This document shows positions 26,767 through 34,403 of a stretch of 64,000 nt of DNA, piece after piece. Position numbers and translations under genes: made by a program. Location of the stretch: assembly GCA_036504815.1 (NCBI GenBank), contig DASXUN010000030.1:186001-250000 (forward strand), read 5' to 3'. Positions within the stretch are counted from its first letter, which is position 1. Each line of letters opens with the position of its first letter. The DNA is from Gemmatimonadaceae bacterium (GTDB lineage Bacteria > Gemmatimonadota > Gemmatimonadetes > Gemmatimonadales > Gemmatimonadaceae). Below the pieces are notes generated by a model. The model made no database searches, was not told the DNA's origin, and saw nothing but the letters and a program-made list of their open reading frames with translations.

Positions 26767-28095
26767 CTACCCCCGCTTGCCCAGCGTCACCTTCAGGGTC
26801 ACCTCGGCGCCCGCGCGCTTCACGACGATGTCCACGACGTCCCCCGGCTTGTACGCGCCCATCGCGTCGGTGTAGTCGTAGATGTTGTTGATCACCTTGT
26901 CGCCGAACTTGATGATGATGTCGCCGGCCTTCAGCCCGCCCTGCTCGGCGGGGCTTCCCGGGCGCACGCCGGAGAGCGGCATGCCCTTCACATCGCCGGC
27001 GCCCATGTCGGGCACGGTGCCCAGGTAGACGCCGGTCCCCGCGCGCGACGAGGGACGACTGGCGGCCGCGGTCTGCACCTTCTGGAAGGTGAGGCGCCCC
27101 GGACGGTCGGCCAGCGCGCGCACGACGCGCTCGGTGTAATCCGCCACGCGCACCATCCCGTCGATGTTGAGCTTCTCCGGCACGTCGGCGGCGGTGTGGT
27201 AGTCGTCGTGCAGGTCGGTGAAGAGGTGCAGCACGGGGAGGTCCTTGCGATAGAACGCGGCGTGATCGCTGGGCCCTTCGCCATCGCCGACCGCCGAGAT
27301 GTTGAGCCTGGGCTCGACGTTGGCGCTGTCCACGATCCCCTTCATCTCCGTCGCCGTCATCACGCCGTAGACGATGAGCTTGTCGTTCTTCAGGCGGCCG
27401 ACCATGTCGAGGTTGACCATGGCCTGCACCTTCTCCTTCGCGACGGGCAGGGTGTTGACGAACTGCGTGCTGCCGAAGAGGCCGAGCTCCTCGCCGGTGA
27501 AGTTGGCGATGAGGATCGAACGGTTCGCCGGCCGCTTGGCGAGCCGGCGGGCGACTTCCATGACGACGGCCGTGCCCGAGCCATTGTCGTCGGCGCCGTA
27601 GTGAATGACGTGTCCCTTCTCCGGATCGCGCGCGCTGGCGGAGTCACGCCCGATGTGATCGAAGTGCGCGCCCACGATCACGTACTCGTCGGCCTGCGGT
27701 CCCTTGCCCCGAACGATCGCGGCGACGTTCTGCGTCTTGAGCGACCGCGGCGGGGCGTTGCGCACCGGGACGCTCGCCGTGAACGGCAGCACGAAGCACT
27801 CGGCCCTGCCGGTGACGCCGCCCTTGGCGCAGGCCGGACGATCCGCCTGCGAGATGCTGGCCAGCCGCAGCGCATTGTATCGGCGCGCGATGAAGACGGC
27901 CGCGCTGTCATTGCCGGCCGTGCCGGTCCCGCGCCCTTCGAGCGCCGGGCTGGCAAGGAACGTGACATCCTCGCGCAGCTGGTCGGCGGGCGGCGTGCTC
28001 AGGAGCGCCGTCACCGGGGCGGTATGGTGGCAAGCGGCAAGCAGCAGGGCGGCGGCGCCAAGCAGGGCGCGGCGCGAGCGGTTTGAGGCGTGCAT
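26767..28095 (-). CDS. M28-family zinc aminopeptidase lipoprotein with C-terminal PDZ domain
   Basis: 442 residues from ATG 28095, with lipobox LLLAAC. The M28 metal site is visible: VGAHFDHIG (His/Asp), YGADDNGSGTA (bridging Asp), FTGEELGLFGS (catalytic and metal Glu), NLDMVGRL (Asp) and DLHDDYHTAAD (His). A PDZ domain (about 345-440, GVRPGSPAEQGGLKAGDIIIKFGDK) follows. Expected to trim N-terminal residues from peptides outside the cytoplasm. Divergent from the HEAT-repeat gene across about 90 bases. Confidence 0.92.
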   Translation of the reverse strand: MHASNRSRRALLGAAALLLAACHHTAPVTALLSTPPADQLREDVTFLASPALEGRGTGTAGNDSAAVFIARRYNALRLASISQADRPACAKGGVTGRAECFVLPFTASVPVRNAPPRSLKTQNVAAIVRGKGPQADEYVIVGAHFDHIGRDSASARDPEKGHVIHYGADDNGSGTAVVMEVARRLAKRPANRSILIANFTGEELGLFGSTQFVNTLPVAKEKVQAMVNLDMVGRLKNDKLIVYGVMTATEMKGIVDSANVEPRLNISAVGDGEGPSDHAAFYRKDLPVLHLFTDLHDDYHTAADVPEKLNIDGMVRVADYTERVVRALADRPGRLTFQKVQTAAASRPSSRAGTGVYLGTVPDMGAGDVKGMPLSGVRPGSPAEQGGLKAGDIIIKFGDKVINNIYDYTDAMGAYKPGDVVDIVVKRAGAEVTLKVTLGKRG

Positions 28096-28187
28096 GACTG
28101 TGATGGGTGTTGAGGACGGGGGGAACCCGCGTATGTTAGGCGGGCGGGGGTTTGAAAGCCAGATAATCGCGCCCTTCTCGGCCATCC

Positions 28188-29891
28188 ATGGACCGCCACG
28201 TCGAGTTCGCCACCCAGCTATCGCACCTGGTCGCGCTCTACGCACGCGATCCGATTGATCGCGCCGCCGAGAAGGCGGCGCTGCGCGCGGCACGCGGCGC
28301 CGCTAAGCACGGCGCCATCGAACTCTCCCTCGTCAACGGTGTGCTTCGCGCCGGCCCTCGCGACGTCGAGGATCCCCATCCCGACGTCGAGGCGCTGCAA
28401 CTCCTGCTATCAGCGCTGGGCGTGTCAGCCATCAACGTTGCCCATCACGCGAAGCAGGAAGAAGTGAAGCGGCTCGCACAGCTCCTCGGCGCGGTGGCCG
28501 TGGGCAAGACCTCACCGCAGGCCTTTGCCGACGAGCTCGCCGCGCACCGATGGGAAGAGGTGACGGTCGAGCGCGTCGTCGCCGCCGAGTCGCCGCCAGC
28601 CGAGACGGCGGAGACTCTCGACGCCGCAGGCGCACCGACAGCCGCGAAGCCAGCCGACGAACAGGCGGTTGCCGAGCCACTGGACGCGGCACCCGCCGCG
28701 CGGCCCGAGGAATCGCCGGCCGAGGTGCTGGACGTCGTCGCCGCGGACGGCGTTGCGGAAGGCGTCGCGGAAGTCGTCGCGGAAGGCGCCGCGCCGGCCG
28801 CGGATGCGCCCTCGCGACCGCTGGCCGAGCGATTGCCCGAGGGCGTGGAACAGCTGGCTGGACCGGAGTACCGCGGACTGTTCGAGCGGCTCATCACCTC
28901 GAGCGAGCCGCTCACGCTGCGCCGCCTGCTCGAACCCGTGCAGTCCGCAATCGAACAGACGGCGCGGGGCGGGCAGGTGGCACTCTCGGCGCGGCTCGTG
29001 CTGTCGATGTTCGCGTGCGAGGCCTGCGCGGACGACTCGGAGATGCGCCGACAGTTCGTGGTGACGCTGCGTCGCCTGACCAAGCCGACCCTGACCCGCG
29101 CGTACGCGGTGCTGTATGCCGGCGCGCCGGAGGTCCGTTCCGAACTCGAGCAGGTGCTCGCCCGCTTCGGTGAGGATGGCGCCGAAGCGGTCGCCGACTG
29201 CATCGGCAGCGCCCCGACGCGTGCGGTGCGGGCGCTCTACCTGGAATTGATGAGCCGCCTGCCGGGCACGAAAGACGCGCTGGTCGCCATGCTGGACGAT
29301 CAGCGCGAAATCGTGGTCGAGCGCGCGATCGGCCTGATGGTCGAGCTGCGTCATCCCGAGATGGAACGGGCGCTCGGCGACCAGCTTGGGGCGGAGCGCA
29401 CACGGGTGCGTCAGGCGGCGGCGCGAGCGCTGGCGACCGCGAAGGACTCAAATTTCGCGGCCGATGCGCTGGTTCGCGCGGCGCAGGATGCCTCGCCCGA
29501 GGTGCGCCTTGCCGCCGCCGTGGCACTGCAGGGCCGTCGTGAGGAGCGGCTGGTCGCGTCCATTCTCCCGCTCGTCGATGCGGAAGAGGAGCTCGACGTG
29601 CAACTGGCGCTCGTGGCCGTGCTGGGCAAGATCGTGACGGCCGAGGGGGTGCAGAAGCTGATCGCACTCGCCAATCCAACCGATCGCATGCTGCGGCGGC
29701 GGCGCGCTCCGGTGCTCCGGCTGCACGCCATCGAGGCGCTGGGCGAAGCGCGCACGCCGGCGGCGATGGTCGCGCTGCAGAAGCTGCTCGAAGACAAGGA
29801 ACAGGATGTGCGCGAGGCCGCGGCCCGGCTCTACACGCGTGCGCGCCGGCAGACCGCGGCCACGGGCATGGCCGCCGTGAGCGGCACCTGA
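28188..29891 (+). CDS. HEAT-repeat protein with acidic Ala/Pro-rich linker
   Basis: 567 residues, no signal or membrane helix. Residues 1-130 are helical; 130-215 is a low-complexity Ala/Glu/Pro/Val linker; about 215-555 contains tandem HEAT-like helical repeats (e.g. DALVAMLDDQREIVVERAIGLMVELRHPEMERALGDQL, VRQAAARALATAKDSNFAADALVRAAQDASPEVRLAAAVALQGR). A protein-interaction scaffold is inferred; partner unknown. Start ATG 28188. Confidence 0.85.
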   Translation: MDRHVEFATQLSHLVALYARDPIDRAAEKAALRAARGAAKHGAIELSLVNGVLRAGPRDVEDPHPDVEALQLLLSALGVSAINVAHHAKQEEVKRLAQLLGAVAVGKTSPQAFADELAAHRWEEVTVERVVAAESPPAETAETLDAAGAPTAAKPADEQAVAEPLDAAPAARPEESPAEVLDVVAADGVAEGVAEVVAEGAAPAADAPSRPLAERLPEGVEQLAGPEYRGLFERLITSSEPLTLRRLLEPVQSAIEQTARGGQVALSARLVLSMFACEACADDSEMRRQFVVTLRRLTKPTLTRAYAVLYAGAPEVRSELEQVLARFGEDGAEAVADCIGSAPTRAVRALYLELMSRLPGTKDALVAMLDDQREIVVERAIGLMVELRHPEMERALGDQLGAERTRVRQAAARALATAKDSNFAADALVRAAQDASPEVRLAAAVALQGRREERLVASILPLVDAEEELDVQLALVAVLGKIVTAEGVQKLIALANPTDRMLRRRRAPVLRLHAIEALGEARTPAAMVALQKLLEDKEQDVREAAARLYTRARRQTAATGMAAVSGT

Positions 29892-29960
29892 TCGTCGTCG
29901 GCGCGCTCGCCTTCACTCGGCGCCGGCGTGACCGTCCCCCTTTCATCCAGCCAACGAACC

Positions 29961-30317
29961 ATGGATTCGACGCTGCTTGTGGTCATCGGTCTCGCGGCCG
30001 GCGTGCTCGCCGGGCTCTTTGGCATCGGCGGCGGCATCATCATCGTGCCGGCGCTGGTGTACATCGCGCGTCTTCCCCTGCAGACGGCCATCGGCACGTC
30101 CCTCGGTGCGCTGCTGCTGCCCGTCGGCGCGCTGGGCGCCTGGGCGTACTATCGCACGGGCCACCTGCAGTGGAAGGCGGCGGCGTGGGTCGCGCTGGGC
30201 CTGTTCTTCGGCGCCTGGCTCGGCGCCAAGGCCGCGCAGGCGATGCCCGACGTGTCGCTGCGGCGCCTCTTCTCGCTGGTGCTGGTGGGCGTGGCGGTGA
30301 AGATGTGGGTCGGGTGA
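29961..30317 (+). CDS. Half-size TauE/SafE-family membrane permease
   Basis: 118 residues with about four helices: LLVVIGLAAGVLAGLFGIGGGIIIVPALVYIA, with the family-typical GLFGIGGG motif, ISLGALLLPVG-like TSLGALLLPVGALGAWAYYR and two more. Full-length TauE/SafE permeases are about 250 residues with two such halves; this one has one and would need to dimerise. ATG 29961 is preferred over an ATG-free upstream extension because it begins the first helix. Substrate, classically sulfur compounds, is unknown. Confidence 0.82.
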   Translation: MDSTLLVVIGLAAGVLAGLFGIGGGIIIVPALVYIARLPLQTAIGTSLGALLLPVGALGAWAYYRTGHLQWKAAAWVALGLFFGAWLGAKAAQAMPDVSLRRLFSLVLVGVAVKMWVG

Positions 30318-30321
30318 GCGC

Positions 30322-30708
30322 CTATTCCGGCATCCGGACGACCGACAGGCTCATCGCGAAGACGAGCGCCCCAGGAAGCACGAACCGCCATTCGCCAGTG
30401 AGAAAGAGCATCACCCCGCCAAAGAGCGCCGCGAACTCCCCCACGGCCCACGCCACCACGGACAGTGAGCGCCGCATCGCGGGCTCCGCTTCGGCGAGTC
30501 TCAGCTTCAGCGCCATGATGACCGCCGCGGCGACGCCCACCGCGACGTACATCACCGTCGTGAGCGTCGCGAGCGAGGCGGCGGCCACCGACGCCGGCTG
30601 ACCGCGCCCGCCGAGCATCCACGCCACCACGATGAACGTGGTGACGCCCACGGTCATGGCGAGCCGGATGAGGAAGAAGACCTTGGCCCCCGGCGAAGCG
30701 GAGGCCAT
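30322..30708 (-). CDS. Small four-helix membrane protein, unknown function
   Basis: 128 residues from ATG 30708, overlapping the amidohydrolase stop by one base (TGATG). Helices: VFFLIRLAMTVGVTTFIVVAWML, ASLATLTTVMYVAVGVAAAVIMALKL, SLSVVAWAVGEFAALFGGVMLFLT, FVLPGALVFAMSLSVV. No recognised motif. Coupling to a secreted amidohydrolase suggests shared expression, not necessarily shared function. It ends 5 bases from the convergent TauE/SafE-like gene. Confidence 0.75.
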   Translation of the reverse strand: MASASPGAKVFFLIRLAMTVGVTTFIVVAWMLGGRGQPASVAAASLATLTTVMYVAVGVAAAVIMALKLRLAEAEPAMRRSLSVVAWAVGEFAALFGGVMLFLTGEWRFVLPGALVFAMSLSVVRMPE

Positions 30709-32384
30709 CACGGGGCCGTCTCGTACACGCGCGTTCCGCCGACCCACGTCTGCAGCACCCTGGTGTGGAGGATGGTCTCGGCGGGACAGCGCATGATGTC
30801 CTGATCGAGCACGACGAAGTCCGCATACTTGCCCGGGGTGAGCGAGCCCAGGACCTTCTCCTGGAACGCCGCATACGCGGGCCAGATGGTCATCGACTTG
30901 AGGGCTTCATCGCGCGTCATGCGCTCGGCGGGATACCATCCCCCGGGTGGCCAGTCGCGGGCATCCTGCCGCGACACGGCCGCGTGGAACGAGATGAGCG
31001 GGTTGACCTGTTCGACGGGCGCGTCGCTGCCGTTGGGCACGACGACGCCGGTGTTGAGCAGCGAACGCCAGGCATATGCGCCCAGCAGTCGGCCGGCGCC
31101 GAGCCGCGCCTCGGCCCAGTACATGTCGCTCGTCTGGTGGCTCGACTGCATCGAGGGGATGACCCCGAGCGCGGCAAACCGCGGGATGTCGTCGAAGTTC
31201 AGAATCTGCGCGTGTTCCACCCGGAAGCGATGGTCCGCGGTGGGATTCGCCTTGAGCGCCGCCTCGTAGGCGTCGAGCACCAGGCGGTTGCCGCGGTCGC
31301 CGATGGCGTGCGTGTTCACCTGGAATCCTGCCTTCAGCGCGCGGGCTGCCACCTCCTGGATGTGCGCCGGCGCCGACACGAGCAGGCCGGTGTTCTTGGG
31401 GTCGTCGCGGTACGGTTCGAGCAGCGCGGCGCCGCGCGAGCCGAGGGCGCCATCGGCGTAGAGCTTGATGGAGCGCACCCAGAGCGTGCCGTTATAGCCG
31501 TCGGCCAGCGCACCGCGCTTGAACCAGGCGTCGATCGTCTGGGCGTTGTCGCTGATCATCGCGTTGACGCGGAACTTCAGCTGTCCGCTCTTGGCGAGTT
31601 CCTCGTACACGTCGAGTTCGGTGGCGCCGGCGCCGGCATCATGCCCGCCGGTGAGCCCCCACCGCTGGGCCTCCTTGACCGCGTCGAGAATGGATGTCTT
31701 GACGTCCTCGCGCGTCTGCCGTGGAATGGTGCGCCGCACGAGCCCCTGCGCATTGTCGACGAAGACGCCGGCCGGGGCACCGTTCGCATCCCGCTCGATG
31801 TGGCCCCCGGTCGGGTCCGGCGTCGCGGCCGTGACGCCGGCCGCCTGCAGCGCCTTGAGGTTCGCGAGTCCGGCGTGGCCGTCGACGCGCACGACGTAGA
31901 CCGGATGATCAGGAACCGCCGCGGTCAGCTTGTCGTGCGTCGGGAAGCGCGTGTCGCCCCAGTCGTTCTGGTCCCATCCGCGTCCCAGCACCCATTGCCC
32001 CTTCGGCACTTGCCGGGCGCGCGCGGCGATGCGGGCGATGACCTCGTCATAGCTCGTCGTCCCGGTCAGGTCGACGATGTGCAGCGCGTCGCCGAGCCCG
32101 GCGATATGCAGGTGCGCATCCACCATGCCGGGAATGACGGTGCGGCCGCCGAGGTCCACCACCTTCGTCGCCGTGCCGCGCAGCGCCAGCGCGCCCGACG
32201 CGTTGCCCGCGAAGAGCACGCGGCCGCCGGCGACGGCGATGGCCTCCACCACCGGACGGGACGCATCCACGGTGTAGATGCGCGCGTTGGTGACGATGAG
32301 ATCAGCAGCGGGTGTCGTGCCTTGCGCGAGCGCGATGCTGGCGCTGGCGAGGAACAGCAGGGAACGTGGGATCAAGCGGAGCAT
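30708..32384 (-). CDS. Secreted YtcJ-like metal-dependent amidohydrolase
   Basis: 558 residues with a signal (MLRLIPRSLLFLASASIALAQ). Amidohydrolase-3 features: IVTNARIYTVDASRP, GRTVIPGMVDAHLHIAG (metal HxH), GWDQNDWG, GGHDAGAGA, HAIGDRGNRLVLDAYE, RVEHAQIL and a C-terminal beta-sandwich (GSLTPGKYADFVVLDQD). YtcJ-like enzymes hydrolyse amide or imine bonds; substrate unknown. It begins 25 bases after the M61 gene and is coupled to the downstream membrane protein gene. Confidence 0.92.
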   Translation of the reverse strand: MLRLIPRSLLFLASASIALAQGTTPAADLIVTNARIYTVDASRPVVEAIAVAGGRVLFAGNASGALALRGTATKVVDLGGRTVIPGMVDAHLHIAGLGDALHIVDLTGTTSYDEVIARIAARARQVPKGQWVLGRGWDQNDWGDTRFPTHDKLTAAVPDHPVYVVRVDGHAGLANLKALQAAGVTAATPDPTGGHIERDANGAPAGVFVDNAQGLVRRTIPRQTREDVKTSILDAVKEAQRWGLTGGHDAGAGATELDVYEELAKSGQLKFRVNAMISDNAQTIDAWFKRGALADGYNGTLWVRSIKLYADGALGSRGAALLEPYRDDPKNTGLLVSAPAHIQEVAARALKAGFQVNTHAIGDRGNRLVLDAYEAALKANPTADHRFRVEHAQILNFDDIPRFAALGVIPSMQSSHQTSDMYWAEARLGAGRLLGAYAWRSLLNTGVVVPNGSDAPVEQVNPLISFHAAVSRQDARDWPPGGWYPAERMTRDEALKSMTIWPAYAAFQEKVLGSLTPGKYADFVVLDQDIMRCPAETILHTRVLQTWVGGTRVYETAP

Positions 32385-32409
32385 GATGCCGGTCCGGGAG
32401 AGAGGAGCG

Positions 32410-34257
32410 TCAATCCTTGCGGGTCGATGAAAGCCAGCGGCGGCGGAACATGAGCTGCGCCGCGGTCGGCGCCTGCCCGGCCGACTCGCCGGGCACGAAC
32501 TCGTGATGCGGATTCTCCATCAGCGTGAGCACGGTCTCGTGCGTCCCGTCGCGGCCGAAGAAGACCAGGGGAATGCGATCGCCGGGGCGGTGCGCGGCGA
32601 CAATGGAGTCCACCTGCTCGGGCTGTGTGAGTGGCGCCCCGCCGAGCTGGACCAGCCGGTCGCCGAGTTCGACGCCTGCGGCGTAGAGCGGCGTGCCCTG
32701 CAGGACGGGGGTGGCCACCGACAGTCGCGGACCATCCGCAATGACGCGTGAATCACCGAGCCAGGCGGCGCCGGGATGTGTGCGTCGCACGACGACACCG
32801 GCGTGCGCGGCCAGCGCCGCGTAGTCGGGCACGTCGTGCCCGAGTACGAAGCGCGCAAAGAAGTCGTTCGCCCACGCGGTGTCGCCGGCAACGCGCCCGA
32901 GCACGCGGCGCGCGTCGTCGAGCCGATATGGCTTGGCGGGCGCATAGCCCGCCTGGGCGCGCCCGTACTCGGCCCACATGGCGCGCATGAACGTGTCGAG
33001 CGACAGCGTGTCGTGGCGCGTGCGCAGCGCCAGGTCGAGGCCGAGGGCGATGGCGGAGCCCCAGCTGTAGTACGAGATGAACGTGTTGGCCTTGTTCTGT
33101 GGATCCACGGAGACGGCGGCATCCACCAACGGCGCCTGCAGGCTCATCTCCGCGGCGCTGAACCAGCGGCGTCCTGGCGCCGTCGTCACGCCGTCCGCGT
33201 TGGCGCCGGCCGACTGGATGAACGCCGCCGCCGGCGTGAGCCCCGCGCGCGCCATGATCAGCTCACCGTAATACGACGTGAAGCCCTCGGCGAGCCAGAG
33301 TTCCGGCGAGGGATTGGCCTCGGAAAAGTCGAAGGGCTCGAGCGACTTCGGCCGCAGGCGTTCGACATTCCAGGCGTGGAAGAACTCGTGCGAGACAGTT
33401 TCGAGCAGGCCTGTCAGGCGGGAGGCCAGCGTGGCGCTCGATGTCAGCGACGTCGAGTTGCGATGCTCCATCCCGTCGCCGGAAGCCCACGGCAGATAGG
33501 CGGCCAGGAAGGTGTACTGGCGGAAATCGAACGCCGGCAGTTCGCCCCAGACAGTCGCCGCCTCGCCCACGATGCGCTGCGCGCCGTCGGCAAAGGCGTC
33601 CACCTGCGCGTCGCTCCCCTGATGCGCCAGCGCGATACGGAACTGCGCGGTGCGCCCGCCCGATGCGACCGTCCACGACCGGAAGACGAGCGGTCCCAGC
33701 ATGGTGGGGCTGTCCATGAGGTACTGCAGGTGCGGCGCGGTGAACGTGAGCGAATCGGCGGTCGGCGCGAGCTGGGTGGCGATGCGCCAGCCCGGCAGCG
33801 GGTGAAACGTGACCTGAATGGGGCGCGCCTCGAAGCCGCGCGCCCACATGAAGGCCGCGGGCATGTTCAGGTGCGCGTGCGACGTCGAGATGCCGGCGTA
33901 GGTGCCGTCCACCCGGTCGCCGAAGAGCGTGTAGCTCACGCGCACGGTGCCGCCGCCGGTGGTCACGTTCCACTGGTGGGGATTCGGCTGCGTGACACGA
34001 AGGTCCTTGCCGGTGCCGTCGGCGGCGCGCACGCCGTAGACGTTCTTGGCGAACTCATGCAGCGCGTAGCGACCGGGTGAACTGCGGCTCATGCGCAGCA
34101 CCAGCGTGCCGGCCGGCACCGCGCGAAACTCGACGGTGACGGATGCCTCGTGATGCACCGCGTTCGGGAAGGCGACGTCGTACCGCACGGGCGCCGGTTG
34201 CTGGGCGGCGATCAGTGCGGGTGCGAGGAGTGCGACGGCGATGGCGAAGGAGCGCAT
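32410..34257 (-). CDS. Secreted M61-family (glycyl aminopeptidase-like) metallopeptidase, paralog 1
   Basis: 615 residues from ATG 34257 with signal MRSFAIAVALLAPALIAAQ. The N-terminal beta domain is followed by the gluzincin site SHEFFHAWNVERLRPKSLEPFDFSE (HEXXH near residue 288) and a downstream Glu (LWLAEGFTSYYGEL). A C-terminal PDZ-like domain (VATPVLQGTPLYAAGVELGDRLVQLGGAPL) follows. M61 enzymes remove N-terminal glycine/alanine. It is divergent from the hybrid kinase gene. Confidence 0.92.
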   Translation of the reverse strand: MRSFAIAVALLAPALIAAQQPAPVRYDVAFPNAVHHEASVTVEFRAVPAGTLVLRMSRSSPGRYALHEFAKNVYGVRAADGTGKDLRVTQPNPHQWNVTTGGGTVRVSYTLFGDRVDGTYAGISTSHAHLNMPAAFMWARGFEARPIQVTFHPLPGWRIATQLAPTADSLTFTAPHLQYLMDSPTMLGPLVFRSWTVASGGRTAQFRIALAHQGSDAQVDAFADGAQRIVGEAATVWGELPAFDFRQYTFLAAYLPWASGDGMEHRNSTSLTSSATLASRLTGLLETVSHEFFHAWNVERLRPKSLEPFDFSEANPSPELWLAEGFTSYYGELIMARAGLTPAAAFIQSAGANADGVTTAPGRRWFSAAEMSLQAPLVDAAVSVDPQNKANTFISYYSWGSAIALGLDLALRTRHDTLSLDTFMRAMWAEYGRAQAGYAPAKPYRLDDARRVLGRVAGDTAWANDFFARFVLGHDVPDYAALAAHAGVVVRRTHPGAAWLGDSRVIADGPRLSVATPVLQGTPLYAAGVELGDRLVQLGGAPLTQPEQVDSIVAAHRPGDRIPLVFFGRDGTHETVLTLMENPHHEFVPGESAGQAPTAAQLMFRRRWLSSTRKD

Positions 34258-34403
34258 AGACCGGGGAGCGGTGGCACGAGCGGAACGGTGCGGGAGGGAG
34301 GAAGATGCCGTGCAACGGCGGTCAAGGCCAGCCGTTGCCCTCCCGCGGTGCGATGCCGAATATCTTGGGAGATGAATCCCCGAGCTTCCCGCTTCCGACA
34401 CGC